From Thermomonas sp. (GTDB taxonomy: Bacteria; Pseudomonadota; Gammaproteobacteria; Xanthomonadales; Xanthomonadaceae): DNA of 64,000 bases. The stretch is taken from NCBI RefSeq assembly GCF_029945965.1, contig NZ_JAQSDO010000015.1:933952-997951 (forward strand). Reading direction: 5' to 3'. The notes below the pieces were generated by a model, which was not told the DNA's origin, made no database searches, and was given only the letters and a program-made list of their open reading frames with translations. Below, one piece after another: positions 17,475 to 28,080 of this stretch; position 1 is the first letter of the stretch, and each line of letters starts with the position of its first letter. The position numbers were made by a program, and so were the translations under genes.

Positions 17475-18713
17475 CTACAACGCAAATCCTTCGCGGCCCG
17501 CGATCGTATGCACGTCCTTGTCACCGCGACCTGACAGGTTGCACAGCACGATGCCGTCGGGCGGCAGTTCGCGCGCCAGTTTCAAGGCCTGGGCGATCGC
17601 ATGGCTGGACTCCAGCGCAGGCAGGATGCCCTCGGTCCTGGCCAACAGGTGGAACGCCGCCAGTGCTTCGTCGTCGGTCACACCCACGTATTCGGCGCGG
17701 CCGGCATCCTTCAGGAAGGCGTGCTCCGGACCGACGCCGGGGTAATCCAGGCCGGCCGAGACCGAATGGGTTTCGGTAATCTGGCCGTCGTCGTCGCAGA
17801 TCACATAAGTGCGGTTGCCGTGCAGGACGCCCGGGCGCCCGGCTGTCAGTGACGCCGCATGATGGCCGGTCTCGATGCCCTCTCCCGCCGCTTCAGCGCC
17901 AACGATGCGCACGCCAGGATCGTTGAGGAACGCATGGAACACGCCGATCGCATTGCTGCCGCCACCCACGCAGGCGGTCACCACGTCTGGCAGGCATCCG
18001 TATTCGGCCAGCATCTGCGCACGCGCCTCGCGCCCGACCACGGCATTGAAGTCGCGGACCATGCGCGGATACGGATCCGGGCCAGCCACCGTGCCGATGA
18101 TGTAGTAGGTGTCGCGCACATTGGTGACCCAGTCGCGCATGGCCTCGTTCAACGCATCCTTGAGCGTGGCCGAACCACTGGTCACAGGCACCACGGTCGC
18201 GCCCAGCAGCTTCATCCGGTAGACGTTGATCATCTGCCGTTCGATGTCGGTGGCGCCCATGTACACCACGCATTCCAGCCCCAGCCGCGCGGCGACTGTC
18301 GCGCTCGCCACGCCATGCTGGCCGGCGCCGGTCTCGGCGATGATCCGGGTCTTGCCCATGCGGCTGGCCAGCAGCCCCTGGCCGATGGTGTTGTTGATCT
18401 TGTGCGCGCCGGTGTGGTTCAGGTCCTCGCGCTTGAGCAGGATGCGCGCGCCGCCGTTTTCACGGCTCAGCCGTTCGGCGAAGTAAATCGGGCTGGGGCG
18501 GCCGACGTAATGGGCCAGGTCACGCTCGAATTCATCGATGAAGGCAGGATCGACGCGTGCGGCATCGTAGGCCGCAGCCAGTTCCTGCAGCGGCTCCATC
18601 AGTGTTTCAGCGACGAAACGCCCGCCGTAACGACCGAAATGCCCGGACGCATCCGGCCATGCGTGGAAATCGATCGGAACGTTGGGATCAGCGGCCACAG
18701 GCGTTACAGCCAT
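17475..18713 (-). CDS. trpB: tryptophan synthase beta chain
   Basis: 412 residues from [12 protein letters not shown] longer start at 18752 would add 13 residues and overlap trpF by 65 rather than 26 bases, so the shorter form is preferred. It condenses indole with serine to tryptophan. The PLP lysine lies in [11 protein letters not shown]-like [10 protein letters not shown], the catalytic Glu in ETGAGQHG, the phosphate loop in [10 protein letters not shown] and the monovalent-cation region around [13 protein letters not shown]. It follows trpF and precedes the DUF3144 gene. Confidence 0.95.
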   Translation of the reverse strand: MAVTPVAADPNVPIDFHAWPDASGHFGRYGGRFVAETLMEPLQELAAAYDAARVDPAFIDEFERDLAHYVGRPSPIYFAERLSRENGGARILLKREDLNHTGAHKINNTIGQGLLASRMGKTRIIAETGAGQHGVASATVAARLGLECVVYMGATDIERQMINVYRMKLLGATVVPVTSGSATLKDALNEAMRDWVTNVRDTYYIIGTVAGPDPYPRMVRDFNAVVGREARAQMLAEYGCLPDVVTACVGGGSNAIGVFHAFLNDPGVRIVGAEAAGEGIETGHHAASLTAGRPGVLHGNRTYVICDDDGQITETHSVSAGLDYPGVGPEHAFLKDAGRAEYVGVTDDEALAAFHLLARTEGILPALESSHAIAQALKLARELPPDGIVLCNLSGRGDKDVHTIAGREGFAL

Positions 18714-19386
18714 GGACGCTGTCGCCCTCGCCAAGCTCGATGCAATCGGCACGTCTCACTTCCTCCACGAATCGGCGCATCAGGGCGCCATCCTTGATCC
18801 CAGGTGCGGACTCGATGCCGCTGGATACATCCACGCCCCAGGGCGTTGCCGCGCGCACTGCGGCACCGACATTATCAGGGGAAAGCCCACCGGCAAGCAC
18901 ATAAGGTTTGCTCATGTCGTCCGGAATGCGCGCAAGCGCCATGCGCAGGCCGCTACCACCGGCCGCGCCGGGCGCATGTCCATCCAGCACGAAGCCTGCT
19001 GCATGTGGATAGCGCGCATGTAGCAGGCGGCCGGATAGCACTGCCTCCTCGCCGCCCATGCCGATGCCCTTCAGGTAGGGCAAGCCAAACCGGCGGCAGA
19101 ACGCATCGTCCTCGTTGCCATGGAACTGGAGCAAGGTCGGGCGCGCATGGGCGATCGCGGCGCGTACTTCATCCACTTCGTTGTCCATGAACAACGCCAC
19201 CGCATCGACCAGGGGACCCAAGGCATCGCGCAGGCCACGGGCTGCCTCTGGCGCGATCCGGCGCTTGCTTTGCCCCGCGAAGACCAGGCCGACCGCATCC
19301 ACGCCCAACTCGCCCGCAAGGCGCACGTCGCCGGCTCGGGTCAGGCCGCAGAACTTGATTCGGGTACGGAACAGTGCGCGATTCAT
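18688..19386 (-). CDS. trpF: phosphoribosylanthranilate isomerase
   Basis: 232 residues, about 20 more than typical because of a C-terminal extension ([13 protein letters not shown]) that runs into trpB coding sequence. It performs the Amadori rearrangement in tryptophan synthesis. Catalytic Cys13 (IKFCGLT) and the aspartate in [10 protein letters not shown] are present, as is the phosphate loop [10 protein letters not shown]. It begins 9 bases after the truA stop and overlaps the trpB start. Confidence 0.95.
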   Translation of the reverse strand: MNRALFRTRIKFCGLTRAGDVRLAGELGVDAVGLVFAGQSKRRIAPEAARGLRDALGPLVDAVALFMDNEVDEVRAAIAHARPTLLQFHGNEDDAFCRRFGLPYLKGIGMGGEEAVLSGRLLHARYPHAAGFVLDGHAPGAAGGSGLRMALARIPDDMSKPYVLAGGLSPDNVGAAVRAATPWGVDVSSGIESAPGIKDGALMRRFVEEVRRADCIELGEGDSVHGCNACGR

Positions 19387-19395
19387 CGTGTGTCC

Positions 19396-20196
19396 TCAGC
19401 CGACGGCGTCATCGCCACAGACTTCCGGCGGGAGACCCCATTCTGGCGGATAACACGGCCCGAGGAACACCAGCCCGGCAGCAGGCGCGGTGGGGCCTGC
19501 CACGCTGCGGTCGCGCCCATCCAGTAATTGGGCGATCCACTCGCGTGGTTGTTCGCCACGCCCGACGCACAGCAACGAACCCACGATATTGCGCACCATG
19601 TGGTGCAGGAAGGCGTTGGCCTGGACCTCGACAATCGTTTCATCGCCGTCCTGACGCACATCGATCCTCTGCATATCGCGACGTGCATGGCTGGCCTGGC
19701 ATTGAGAGCTGCGGAACGCGGAAAAATCCTGCATGCCATGCAAGGCCTGGGCAGCTTCATGCATCGCTTGCCCATTCAGCGGCATCCGTTCCCAGCCCAG
19801 GTACTGGCCCATCAGGGCCGGTCGGGTGATGCGACTGAAGAGCCGGTATTGGTAGCGGCGCGCGCGCGCGGAAAAACGCGCACTGAAATCATCGGCCACC
19901 GGCACGCACCAGCGCACCGACATACCCCGCGGCAGGTTGGAAGTGATGCCTAGTTGCCAGGCGCGCGCGTCGCGCACGACATCGGTGTCGAAATGCACGA
20001 CCTGGCAGCGTGCATGCACGCCAGCGTCGGTTCGCCCGGCGCAGATCGTGGTAGTCGGCACATTGGCTACCTTGGAAAGTGCATTTTCCAGTGCGGTCTG
20101 CAGGCTGCCATCTCGCACCTGCGATCCTGCCGCGCTCAGCCTTTGCCAGCCGGAGAACCCACTGCCGTCGTATTCGATCCCCAGCGCCAGCCGCAT
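19396..20196 (-). CDS. truA: tRNA pseudouridine(38-40) synthase
   Basis: 266 residues. It isomerises uridines 38-40 in the anticodon arm of many tRNAs. Catalytic Asp57 lies in [11 protein letters not shown], and other family motifs are RRYQYRLFS and [13 protein letters not shown]. It sits between fimV (20 bases upstream) and trpF (9 bases downstream), an arrangement also found in Pseudomonas and Xanthomonas. Confidence 0.96.
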   Translation of the reverse strand: MRLALGIEYDGSGFSGWQRLSAAGSQVRDGSLQTALENALSKVANVPTTTICAGRTDAGVHARCQVVHFDTDVVRDARAWQLGITSNLPRGMSVRWCVPVADDFSARFSARARRYQYRLFSRITRPALMGQYLGWERMPLNGQAMHEAAQALHGMQDFSAFRSSQCQASHARRDMQRIDVRQDGDETIVEVQANAFLHHMVRNIVGSLLCVGRGEQPREWIAQLLDGRDRSVAGPTAPAAGLVFLGPCYPPEWGLPPEVCGDDAVG

Positions 20197-20216
20197 GCCT
20201 GTCCTTAGTGCGTGCC

Positions 20217-22346
20217 TCAGCCAATGTCGCGCAACAGCTTCGAGGCTTCGGTGCGCAACATGGAATCTGCGGCGCCTTCCTTCAGCTCGATCAGCAACTG
20301 CTTGGCCGAATGCTCATCGCCGATATCCAGGAAAGCACGCGCCAGTTTCATTCGTTGTTCGGCGCTGGCCGGCTCCGGCAGCGGCTCTGGCGGAAGCTCG
20401 ACTAGCGGCACAAAGCGGGGTTTGCTTGCCGTCGGCGCAGCCGCGTCTGGCTCCGGTCCAGCCTTCACCCAATGACCGGAATGCCAGGTGGGCGCTTCGA
20501 CATGTGCCGCCGGCGTGGTCGGCAGATCGGCGACGTCGATTACCCGTCCCACTTCGCCCTGTGCCGCTGTTGGCGGCGCCACATTTCCAACCTCGGTGGT
20601 GGCAGCTTCGAGCTCTGGTGCAACCGCCACGGCTGCGAGCGGACGGCGCATGCTGGCCGCAAGCGCCTCGCTGTCGAAGCTGCGACGGGTGGTTGGCGCA
20701 ACTGGTGCCGGCCGACGGCGGGAGAGCAGCCATGCCAACAAGCCAAGGCCAACGACCGCCAAGCCACTCCATAGCCACGGCATGATATTGCTGGCATGCG
20801 GTTGTTGCGGTTCTTTCGCTGGCTGGGTTGTCTGGGTCGCCTGAGTTGCAGCCTGGGCAGGTTGTTTCGCTACCGCGGCGTTGGCCGCAGTACGCGCATC
20901 CGCCAGGCGCTGCTGCGCTGCGGCCAGTTCGCTGTCCTTCATGGTCAGCAACTGCGCTTGCTGCTGCTTGAGCTTTTCGAGTTCGGCGACTCGTTCCTTC
21001 AGGTCGCTGACCTCAGCCTTGCGTGCAGCCAGGTCTTCGTCGCGTTGCTGCAATTGTTGTTGGAGCATGCTGCCCTCGCCTCCGGCACTGGTGCCGGATT
21101 TTGTACTTGTGGCCTTGCCAGGAACCGCCGCCGGCACGATTTCCAGCCGCGCCTGCACCTGACTTGGCGTCTTTGCAGGCTTTGCGGCTGCCGCTACTGT
21201 TGCGGCGGGTTTTGCCGTCTCTGCAGGCTTGGCCGGGGCCGGTTTCGATGTGGCTTCCTTGAGTCTGTCTGGAGTCACATCGCGCTTGGTGGCATTTCCG
21301 GCGACTGCGGCATCGGGCTGCAGGACTGGACGCCTGGCTTGTCGCCACTGCTGCATCTGTTCGCGCACGACGAGCTTTGCTTCATCGGTGCTGATGCTGC
21401 CCAGGCCCTCGCCGCCAGGAACGCGCAACACCGAACCCTGCCGAAGCAGGTTGATGTTGTGGTTCAGGAAGGCATCCGGATTGGCACGCAGCAAGGCCAA
21501 CATGGTCTGGTCGAGGCTGTATGGGCTCGCCTGACCCAGGCCCCTGGCGATCTTCGACAGGGTTTCCCCAGCCTTGATCGGGCCGTATTGCGACGGCGGC
21601 TTGGTGGCTGGTGCTGGTGTTGGTACTGCAGCGGCGACGGTGCGCGGCGGCGTGGGCGTGGCAGCTGGCTGTGGCTGGCGCGGCGCTGGTGTGATTGCAG
21701 TGGAAGCTGACGCAGGCTCAGCCGCAGGCATCGAAGGTGGAATCGGTTCGACAGCAGGTGCCGGTGCCATGGCCACTGGCGCTGGCTTCGCTGCAGGTGG
21801 AAGCGGCGCAGTGGCGATTTGTGTTTCCACCGTCGCAGGCGCGGCGACCGGCATCGGTGCAGCCGGACGTTGCACCACATTCGGTGCGGCCACGACCGGC
21901 GCACTGATCGCGGGTTGCACCGGTGCGCTGGCGGTGCGGGGAGCATCGATCAGGGCCGAGTACTCACGCACCAGGCGACCCTGGCCCCAATCCACTTCGA
22001 TCAGGAAATTCAGCACCGCCTGGTTGACGGGCGCAGTTGTCGTGACCCGGATCACCGGGCGGCCTCGGGCATCGTTGCCCAGGCTGAACCTCAGGTCGGC
22101 GGCGATGCCCTGGGGTGGCTCCAGGCCTACCCTGCGGAACGTGTCTGGCGATGCCAGGCGTGCCTGCAATGCCTGCAGCTCGCCGGGCGTTGTCGAAACA
22201 ATCGGGATTTCCGCCAACAAGGGCTGGTTGATCCGCGACTTGACTTCAATCTGCCCCAGGCCCAAGGCAAGCGCATTGCCCGCCACAAGCAGCAATCCTG
22301 TGGCTATCGCGGTGCGCAATATCTTGTTCACAAATGCCCTGATCAC
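20217..22346 (-). CDS. fimV: FimV-family polar/pilus-assembly protein
   Basis: 709 residues from a GTG at 22346 (GGGAA five bases upstream). A second GTG at 22331 with AGGG upstream is equally possible and gives a cleaner signal peptide. The signal peptide ends near GNALA. The conserved FimV N-domain follows ([20 protein letters not shown]), then a Pro/Ala-rich region, a LysM-like part ([14 protein letters not shown]), a coiled coil (~residues 460-500), one membrane helix ([20 protein letters not shown]) and a C-terminal FimV helical domain ([21 protein letters not shown]). FimV is an inner-membrane hub for type IV pili and polar organisation. No peptidoglycan-binding data are available here. 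Confidence 0.9.
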   Translation of the reverse strand: MIRAFVNKILRTAIATGLLLVAGNALALGLGQIEVKSRINQPLLAEIPIVSTTPGELQALQARLASPDTFRRVGLEPPQGIAADLRFSLGNDARGRPVIRVTTTAPVNQAVLNFLIEVDWGQGRLVREYSALIDAPRTASAPVQPAISAPVVAAPNVVQRPAAPMPVAAPATVETQIATAPLPPAAKPAPVAMAPAPAVEPIPPSMPAAEPASASTAITPAPRQPQPAATPTPPRTVAAAVPTPAPATKPPSQYGPIKAGETLSKIARGLGQASPYSLDQTMLALLRANPDAFLNHNINLLRQGSVLRVPGGEGLGSISTDEAKLVVREQMQQWRQARRPVLQPDAAVAGNATKRDVTPDRLKEATSKPAPAKPAETAKPAATVAAAAKPAKTPSQVQARLEIVPAAVPGKATSTKSGTSAGGEGSMLQQQLQQRDEDLAARKAEVSDLKERVAELEKLKQQQAQLLTMKDSELAAAQQRLADARTAANAAVAKQPAQAATQATQTTQPAKEPQQPHASNIMPWLWSGLAVVGLGLLAWLLSRRRPAPVAPTTRRSFDSEALAASMRRPLAAVAVAPELEAATTEVGNVAPPTAAQGEVGRVIDVADLPTTPAAHVEAPTWHSGHWVKAGPEPDAAAPTASKPRFVPLVELPPEPLPEPASAEQRMKLARAFLDIGDEHSAKQLLIELKEGAADSMLRTEASKLLRDIG

Positions 22347-22375
22347 AAAAATTCCCTTGTTATCCCGCAGCGACT

Positions 22376-23422
22376 CTAGCCGTGCGCGGCCTTGGCCGGC
22401 AACCCGTCCGCCACCAGCACCTCTGCAATCTGCACTGCGTTGAGGGCCGCGCCCTTGCGGATATTGTCGGCCACTACCCACAAATTCAGGCCACGCGGAT
22501 GCGAGAGATCCTCACGGATACGACCCACGTATACCGGATCCTTGCCGGAGGCGTGCGTGACCGGCGTCGGATAACCCCCGCCACGCGCCTCGTCAACCAC
22601 CTCGATACCCGGCGCAGCTTCCAACAATTCGCGCGCACGCACGGCGGTCAGCTTGTCGCGGGTTTCGATCGTCACCGCTTCGGAATGGCCATAGAACACC
22701 GGTACGCGGACCACGGTGGCATTCACCAGGATGGTGTCGTCAGCCAGAATTTTTCGGGTCTCCCAAACCAGCTTCATTTCCTCGGTGGTGTATCCGTTGT
22801 CCATGAAATCGCCGCCATGCGGGATCACGTTGAAAGCGATCTGCACCGGGTAGACTTCGGGCTCGGCCTCCCTGAAGGCCAGCAGGTTTGCGGTCTGCCT
22901 GCCGAGTTCTTCCAGCGCTTTCTGCCCGGTGCCGGACACCGACTGGTAGGTCGCGATGTTGATGCGCTCGATCCTGGCTGCATCGTGCAATGGCTTGAGC
23001 GCGACCATCAGCTGCATGGTCGAGCAATTCGGATTGGCGATAATCCCGTGCGGACGCTCGCGTGCGGCTTCGGGATTGACTTCGCTGACCACTAGCGGCA
23101 CGTGGTCGTCATTGCGGAACGCCGAGGAGTTGTCGATGACGACAGCACCCGCAGCAGCGAACTTGGGCGCGTATTCCTTTGATACCGAACCACCCGCCGA
23201 GAACAGTGCGATATCGATGTCACTGGGATCGAACGTCGCCAGATCCCGTACGACGATGTCGTGATTGCCGAACTTCACCTTGCTGCCCGCCGAACGCGCA
23301 CTCGCCAGTGCGATCACTTCGCTGGCCGGAAACCCGCGCTCGTGCAGGATCGACAGCATCACCTCGCCAACTGCGCCGGTCGCGCCTACTACTGCCACCT
23401 TGAATTGCCTGGAATTACTCAT
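22376..23422 (-). CDS. asd: aspartate-semialdehyde dehydrogenase
   Basis: 348 residues starting MSNSRQFKVAVVGATGAVGE (NADP-binding GxxGxxG). It reduces aspartyl phosphate to the semialdehyde for lysine, diaminopimelate, threonine and methionine. The nucleophile is Cys133 in NPNCSTMQ, and the substrate loop RIREDLSHPRGL is intact. An in-frame start 34 codons upstream lies in repeat DNA and is rejected. The stop is 29 bases before fimV. Confidence 0.95.
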   Translation of the reverse strand: MSNSRQFKVAVVGATGAVGEVMLSILHERGFPASEVIALASARSAGSKVKFGNHDIVVRDLATFDPSDIDIALFSAGGSVSKEYAPKFAAAGAVVIDNSSAFRNDDHVPLVVSEVNPEAARERPHGIIANPNCSTMQLMVALKPLHDAARIERINIATYQSVSGTGQKALEELGRQTANLLAFREAEPEVYPVQIAFNVIPHGGDFMDNGYTTEEMKLVWETRKILADDTILVNATVVRVPVFYGHSEAVTIETRDKLTAVRARELLEAAPGIEVVDEARGGGYPTPVTHASGKDPVYVGRIREDLSHPRGLNLWVVADNIRKGAALNAVQIAEVLVADGLPAKAAHG

Positions 23423-23468
23423 GACGTCCTTTGTTGGATGCTGATGACGCGCCTTCGGAGGGAAGCAA

Positions 23469-23541
23469 CGGTGCCTACCGCCGGGCGTTCGCTCCGCAGC
23501 TCGAAACGCCGCTACGCGAGCCACCCGACGCTCTCACCGCC
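23469..23541 (-). repeat. dispersed intergenic repeat, copy 2
   Basis: Lies between asd and aroC, in inverted orientation to copy 1. The reverse complement reads GTAGCGGCGTTTCGAGCTGC, then GGAGCGAACGCCC, then GGCGGTAGGCACCG. A conserved flank GGCGGTGAGAGCGTCGG is shared in part with both other copies. Confidence 0.7.
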
Positions 23542-23553
23542 GCACGCAAGGTT

Positions 23554-24663
23554 TCACATCGTTGGGTTTGGCGGGATGTGTGGTGGAATTTTTGGCGAGA
23601 CCTCGCCGACATCGCCACACTGCGCGCGATGGCGCAAGGCCTGGTCCATCAGCACCAGTGCCAGCATCGCCTCGCAGATCGGTGTCGCGCGCAGGCCAAC
23701 GCAGGGATCATGGCGACCGGTGGTGATGATTTGGGCGACTTCGCCGTGGATATCCACGCCATCCACCGGTAGGCGCAGGCTCGAGGTCGGCTTGAATGCC
23801 ACTGACACAACCACCTGCTGGCCGCTGGAAATGCCACCCAGCACGCCACCGGCATGGTTGGACTGGAATCCTCCAGGCGACATCTGGTCGCGATGCTCGC
23901 TGCCTTTCTGCGCCACGCTGGCGAATCCGGCGCCGATCTCCACGCCTTTGACCGCGTTGATCGACATCATCGCCGCGGCGAGTTCGGCGTCGAGCTTGCC
24001 GTAGATCGGCTCACCCCAACCCGGCGGCACGCCATCGGCAACCGCGACCAGGCGCGCGCCGACTGAATCACCGGACTTGCGCAGCGCGTCCATGTAGGCC
24101 TCGAGTTCAGGCACCTGCGCCGCATCCGGCCAGAAGAACGGATTGGTTTCCACCGCGCTCCAGTTGTGGCTATGCGGCACTACTTCGCCGATCTGCGCCA
24201 CGTGGCCACGCACCTGCACGCCATGGCGGTGGATGAGCCACTTCTTGGCGATCACGCCCGCGGCAACGCGCATCGTGGTTTCGCGCGCCGACGAACGCCC
24301 GCCGCCGCGCGGATCGCGCAGGCCGTATTTCTGCCAATAGGTGTAATCGGCGTGGCCGGGACGGAACTGTTCGGCAATCCGGCTGTAATCCTTGCTGCGC
24401 GCATCGGTATTGCGGATCAACACAGCGATCGGCGCGCCAGTGGTGAGGCCTTCATACACGCCGGACAGGATTTCGACCTCGTCGGCTTCATGCCGTTGCG
24501 AGGTATGCCGCGAGGTACCGGTCGCGCGACGTGCCAGGTCATGCGCGAATTCTTCCGGAGCAATCGCAAGGCCTGGAGGACAACCATCGATCACGCAACC
24601 GATTGCCGGTCCGTGCGATTCGCCGAACGTGGTGACCCGCAGCAGGTGGCCGAACGTATTCAA
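23554..24663 (-). CDS. aroC: chorismate synthase
   Basis: 369 residues. It makes chorismate from EPSP using reduced FMN, the last shared step to aromatic amino acids. Signatures include [18 protein letters not shown] (N-terminal), [17 protein letters not shown] and [18 protein letters not shown]. It starts 3 bases after the prmB stop, so the two are co-translated. Confidence 0.97.
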   Translation of the reverse strand: MNTFGHLLRVTTFGESHGPAIGCVIDGCPPGLAIAPEEFAHDLARRATGTSRHTSQRHEADEVEILSGVYEGLTTGAPIAVLIRNTDARSKDYSRIAEQFRPGHADYTYWQKYGLRDPRGGGRSSARETTMRVAAGVIAKKWLIHRHGVQVRGHVAQIGEVVPHSHNWSAVETNPFFWPDAAQVPELEAYMDALRKSGDSVGARLVAVADGVPPGWGEPIYGKLDAELAAAMMSINAVKGVEIGAGFASVAQKGSEHRDQMSPGGFQSNHAGGVLGGISSGQQVVVSVAFKPTSSLRLPVDGVDIHGEVAQIITTGRHDPCVGLRATPICEAMLALVLMDQALRHRAQCGDVGEVSPKIPPHIPPNPTM

Positions 24664-24666
24664 GGG

Positions 24667-25623
24667 TCAGAACAACCCGGCGCCAGTTGCTGCTTCGAGC
24701 GCCTTGTTTTCACGCGCATCGGCCAAGCGAGTGATCTTCGTGTTGTGCGCAACCAGGTCGGTGCATTCGGCGACGAAGATGCCCATCTGCCCGACCTTGA
24801 ACTCGACCCAGACCAGCGGCAGTTCCGGCAGCAGCTTGACCAGTGCGTGTTCGGCCTCGCCTACTTCGCAGATCAGCAAGCCGTCGCGGTCCAAATGCAG
24901 CGGCGCATCGCGCAGGATCCGCAATGCAAGATCCAGGCCGTCGTCGCCCGCACGCAGGCCGAGCTCGGGTTCATGCGCATATTCGCTGGGCAGCGCATCG
25001 GTCTCGTCGTTGGTGACGTAGGGCGGATTGGTGACGATCAGGTCGTAGTGCTGGCCGGACAAGCCGGCGAACAAGTCGGACTTGAGCAGGCGCACGTTGT
25101 TGGCATGCAGGCGCTGCTTGTTCTCGTTGGCCAGCGCCAGCGCGTCATCGCTGATGTCGGTGCCATCCACTTGCCAGCCTGGATTGTGATGCCCCATCGC
25201 GATGGCAATACAGCCAGAACCAGTACACAGATCGAGCGCCCGGCGCACTTCGCGGTCACCCAGCCACGGCTGGAAGCCGGATTCGATCAACTCGGCAATG
25301 GGCGATCGTGGCACCAGCGCGCGCGGATCAGACTTGAAACTCAACCCGGCGAACCAGGCCTCGCCGGTCAGGTAGGCGGCCGGGATGCGTTCCTCGATGC
25401 GGCGCAGGAACAGGCTGAGGACTTCTTCCTTTTCCGCCTCGGTCACCCGCGCATTGCCATACACCGGCGACAGGTCGTGCGGCAGATGCAGCGCATGCAG
25501 GGTCAGTTGGGTCGCCTCATCCAGCGCGTTGTCATAGCTGTGGCCGAAGGTCAGCCCGGCCGCATTGAAGCGGCTGCCGCCGTAGCGGATCAGGTCGATG
25601 ATGGTCTGCAATTCCTGGGACAT
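24667..25623 (-). CDS. prmB: 50S ribosomal protein L3 glutamine methyltransferase
   Basis: 318 residues from MSQELQTIIDLI; an upstream ATG at 25650 would add nine residues and is less likely. A helical N-domain is followed by a Rossmann methyltransferase with the SAM motif LDLCTGSGCIAIAMG and the glutamine-methylating signature VTNPPYV. Length and the partner aroC favour PrmB over PrmC/HemK. It methylates a glutamine of ribosomal protein L3. Confidence 0.92.
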   Translation of the reverse strand: MSQELQTIIDLIRYGGSRFNAAGLTFGHSYDNALDEATQLTLHALHLPHDLSPVYGNARVTEAEKEEVLSLFLRRIEERIPAAYLTGEAWFAGLSFKSDPRALVPRSPIAELIESGFQPWLGDREVRRALDLCTGSGCIAIAMGHHNPGWQVDGTDISDDALALANENKQRLHANNVRLLKSDLFAGLSGQHYDLIVTNPPYVTNDETDALPSEYAHEPELGLRAGDDGLDLALRILRDAPLHLDRDGLLICEVGEAEHALVKLLPELPLVWVEFKVGQMGIFVAECTDLVAHNTKITRLADARENKALEAATGAGLF

Positions 25624-25724
25624 GACGTGTGGTTCGCAGTGGCGTGGCACCAGACCGCGCAGTATAGCGGTGGCGGGTCGGTATCATGGTGCATCGCCTT
25701 GATGCCTACATATTGCAGATCGCC

Positions 25725-26378
25725 ATGTCGAAACGTGCGTTGCCCCTGTTGATCATCGCTGCATTTGCAGCAGCCGGAGGCTTGTGGGCCGCGCAAGGCC
25801 TGTTCGGATCGCATACGGGCGGTGCAAGCACATCGTCATTGCCCGCGGTCAGCAGCATCACCTTGATGGCGACGCCGCGCGTGCTGCCGGCGTTCTCGCT
25901 GCAGCAGTCCGACGGCACCGCACTGACTGGCGAGGAACTGCATGGCCACTGGACGCTGGTGTTCATCGGTTTCACCCATTGCCCTGACGTGTGCCCGACC
26001 ACGCTGGCGCAGCTGGCCGCTGCACAGAAACAATGGGCCGCATTGCCCGAGGCCTCCCGACCGCGCGTGCTGTTCGTGTCCGCCGACCCGGCCCGCGATA
26101 CGCCGAAGATCACCGGCGACTACGCGCACGCATTCAATGCCGACTCGCTGGCAGCCACCGCGCCGGTGTCGGAACTTGAAGCTTTCGCACGCTCGCTGTC
26201 GCTGGTGTTCATGAAGGTAGCGGGCCCCAGCGGGCGCGCCGATGACTACAGCATCGACCATAGCGCGAGCATGGTCGTACTTGATCCGCAGGCGCGCATG
26301 GCCGGCGTGATCGTGCCACCGTTCGACCCCAAGGCGATTGCGGCGGATCTGATTGCCCTGACCAAGGCCTCGCCATGA
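25725..26378 (+). CDS. SCO1/SenC-family copper chaperone
   Basis: 217 residues from MSKRALPLL, with an N-terminal hydrophobic anchor and a thioredoxin-like periplasmic domain. Copper-binding Cys86 and Cys90 ([10 protein letters not shown]) and the distal histidine in [10 protein letters not shown] are present. The family delivers copper to the CuA site of cytochrome c oxidase or controls thiol redox. The upstream in-frame ATG at 25686 gives no better signal. The stop overlaps the psd start by four bases. Confidence 0.9.
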   Translation: MSKRALPLLIIAAFAAAGGLWAAQGLFGSHTGGASTSSLPAVSSITLMATPRVLPAFSLQQSDGTALTGEELHGHWTLVFIGFTHCPDVCPTTLAQLAAAQKQWAALPEASRPRVLFVSADPARDTPKITGDYAHAFNADSLAATAPVSELEAFARSLSLVFMKVAGPSGRADDYSIDHSASMVVLDPQARMAGVIVPPFDPKAIAADLIALTKASP

Positions 26379-27247
26379 GCTTCGTCACTGCCCTCACCCA
26401 TGTTTTGCCACATCGGGTGCTGTCCTCGCTGGCGCGGTCGCTGGCGTATTCGCGCAGTCCTGCCATCAGCCGCTGGCTGATTGACACGGTCACCCGCAAG
26501 TTCGGCGTCAATCTGTCGGAGGCCGCCGAGCCCGACCCGCGCGCCTATCCGACCTTCAATGCGTTCTTCACCCGCGCGTTGAAGTCTGGCGCACGCGAGG
26601 CCGAACCTGACCCCGCCGCGTTGGTGATGCCGGCCGATGGACGCATCAGCCAATGCGGCGACATCGTCCCGCTCGGCAATGGTGATGGCCGGATCTTCCA
26701 GGCCAAGGGCCAGTCGTTCACCGCCGCCGAACTGCTGGGCGATGCCGAAGCCGCCAAGCCATTCGCCGACGGTGTGTTCGCCACCGTGTACCTGTCCCCG
26801 CGCGACTACCACCGCGTACACATGCCATGGACCGGCACCCTGCGCGAAACCGTGCATGTGCCGGGCCGGCTGTTCTCGGTCGGGCCGGATGCGGTGCGCA
26901 ACGTATCGCGCCTGTTCGCCCGCAACGAACGCCTGGCCTGTCATTTCGACACCGACTTCGGCCCAATGGCGATGGTCATGGTCGGCGCCCTGCTGGTCTC
27001 CGGCGTGGAAACGGTCTGGAGCGGTATCGAAATCCCGGCCTATGGCGACCGGATCACCACCAAGGACTATCGCGGCCAGGGCATCACCCTGCAACGCTTC
27101 GCCGAAATGGCCCGCTTCAATTACGGCAGCACGGTGATTGTGCTGCTGCCGAAGGGCGTTGCCGCACTGAATCCCGAACTCAAGCCCGAGATGCCGGTAC
27201 AGCTGGGGCAGCGTCTGGCGATGCGCGCTTCCCACAATATCGCGTAG
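26375..27247 (+). CDS. psd: phosphatidylserine decarboxylase proenzyme
   Basis: 290 residues. It makes phosphatidylethanolamine from phosphatidylserine at the inner membrane. The self-cleavage site is YGST instead of the common LGST; Ser252 would become the pyruvoyl group. Catalytic MPADGRI and the YHRVHMPW histidine are conserved. It is translationally coupled to the SCO gene. Confidence 0.95.
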   Translation: MSFVTALTHVLPHRVLSSLARSLAYSRSPAISRWLIDTVTRKFGVNLSEAAEPDPRAYPTFNAFFTRALKSGAREAEPDPAALVMPADGRISQCGDIVPLGNGDGRIFQAKGQSFTAAELLGDAEAAKPFADGVFATVYLSPRDYHRVHMPWTGTLRETVHVPGRLFSVGPDAVRNVSRLFARNERLACHFDTDFGPMAMVMVGALLVSGVETVWSGIEIPAYGDRITTKDYRGQGITLQRFAEMARFNYGSTVIVLLPKGVAALNPELKPEMPVQLGQRLAMRASHNIA

Positions 27248-27248
27248 G

Positions 27249-27266
27249 AGCGCCCGTTCGGGCGCT
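27249..27266. repeat. REP-like hairpin directly after psd
   Basis: AGCGCCC, loop GTTC, GGGCGCT, starting two bases after the psd stop codon. Together with the preceding GTAGG it resembles the GTAGGAGCG-type palindromes scattered in Xanthomonadaceae genomes. No T run follows, so terminator function is doubtful. Confidence 0.5.
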
Positions 27267-27405
27267 ATCTTGATTGAATCCTACGTCCGATTCCGCCGGA
27301 TCGTACGTCTGGAAACGGCTATCGGGTGCGGTTCCAGTGGTCCGGACGACTGGGCGTGGCGGCAATGGCAACCTGATTGCATCACCCGAAACTGGAGACG
27401 ATGCA

Positions 27406-28071
27406 ATGTGGCGATGGTTGGGAATCATGGGACGCTTCAGCGCCAAGACGATATTCGTGCTGCTGGCACTGGCCGTCGCCTCCTACGCTTTCGCCTTCCT
27501 GTATCTCCCGTTCCAGACCGGCAACCCGTTTTCGGCGCAATTCGCGATTTCGGGCGTGGACGTGCCACTGCATTTCTTTCTCGGCGGGCTGGCCTTGGCG
27601 CTGGCGCCGCTGCAGCTCAGCGCCGGCTTGCGTCGACGCGCCCCCGCATTACACCGGCTATCTGGCTGGCTCTACGTCGCAGCCGTGCTGATCGGCAGCG
27701 TGTCCGCATTCTCACTGGCACTAAATGCCCAGGGTGGAGTGCCAAGTCGCGCGTCCTTCATCCTGATGGCGCTGCTGTGGCCGTGCCTGACCGTGATCGG
27801 CATCCAACGCGCCATCGTGGGCGACACCGCCGGCCATCGCCGCTGGATGTGCCGCAGCGTCGCCCTGACCTACTCGGCGGTCACCCTGCGGCTAGTCCTG
27901 GGCATCGGCACGGGCGCCCTGCAACTGCCCTTCATACCGGTCTACATCGCTGCGGCGTGGTCCGGCTGGACAATCAATCTTGCGGTCTGCGAACTGCTGC
28001 TGCGCTGGCCCGCAATCCGTTCGCGCCGCAGTTCGCTACGAGTGGCAGGCCTGGACACAGTCGCCAGCTGA
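27406..28071 (+). CDS. DUF2306-family membrane protein
   Basis: 221 residues from the ATG at 27406, with GGAG about 10 bases upstream. About seven predicted membrane helices. DUF2306 features are PLHFFLGGLALALAPLQL, LHRLSGWLYVAAVLIGS and HRRWMCRSVALTYSAVTLR, with conserved histidines that could bind haem. Function is unknown. The stop is 9 bases from the stop of the convergent membrane-bound AraC-type regulator. Confidence 0.75.
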   Translation: MWRWLGIMGRFSAKTIFVLLALAVASYAFAFLYLPFQTGNPFSAQFAISGVDVPLHFFLGGLALALAPLQLSAGLRRRAPALHRLSGWLYVAAVLIGSVSAFSLALNAQGGVPSRASFILMALLWPCLTVIGIQRAIVGDTAGHRRWMCRSVALTYSAVTLRLVLGIGTGALQLPFIPVYIAAAWSGWTINLAVCELLLRWPAIRSRRSSLRVAGLDTVAS

Positions 28072-28080
28072 AACGCCAGG

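Noticed and set aside
24166-25752. 528-codon open frame on the plus strand
   Set aside because: It is antisense to aroC and prmB, has no recognisable domain and no ribosome-binding site.
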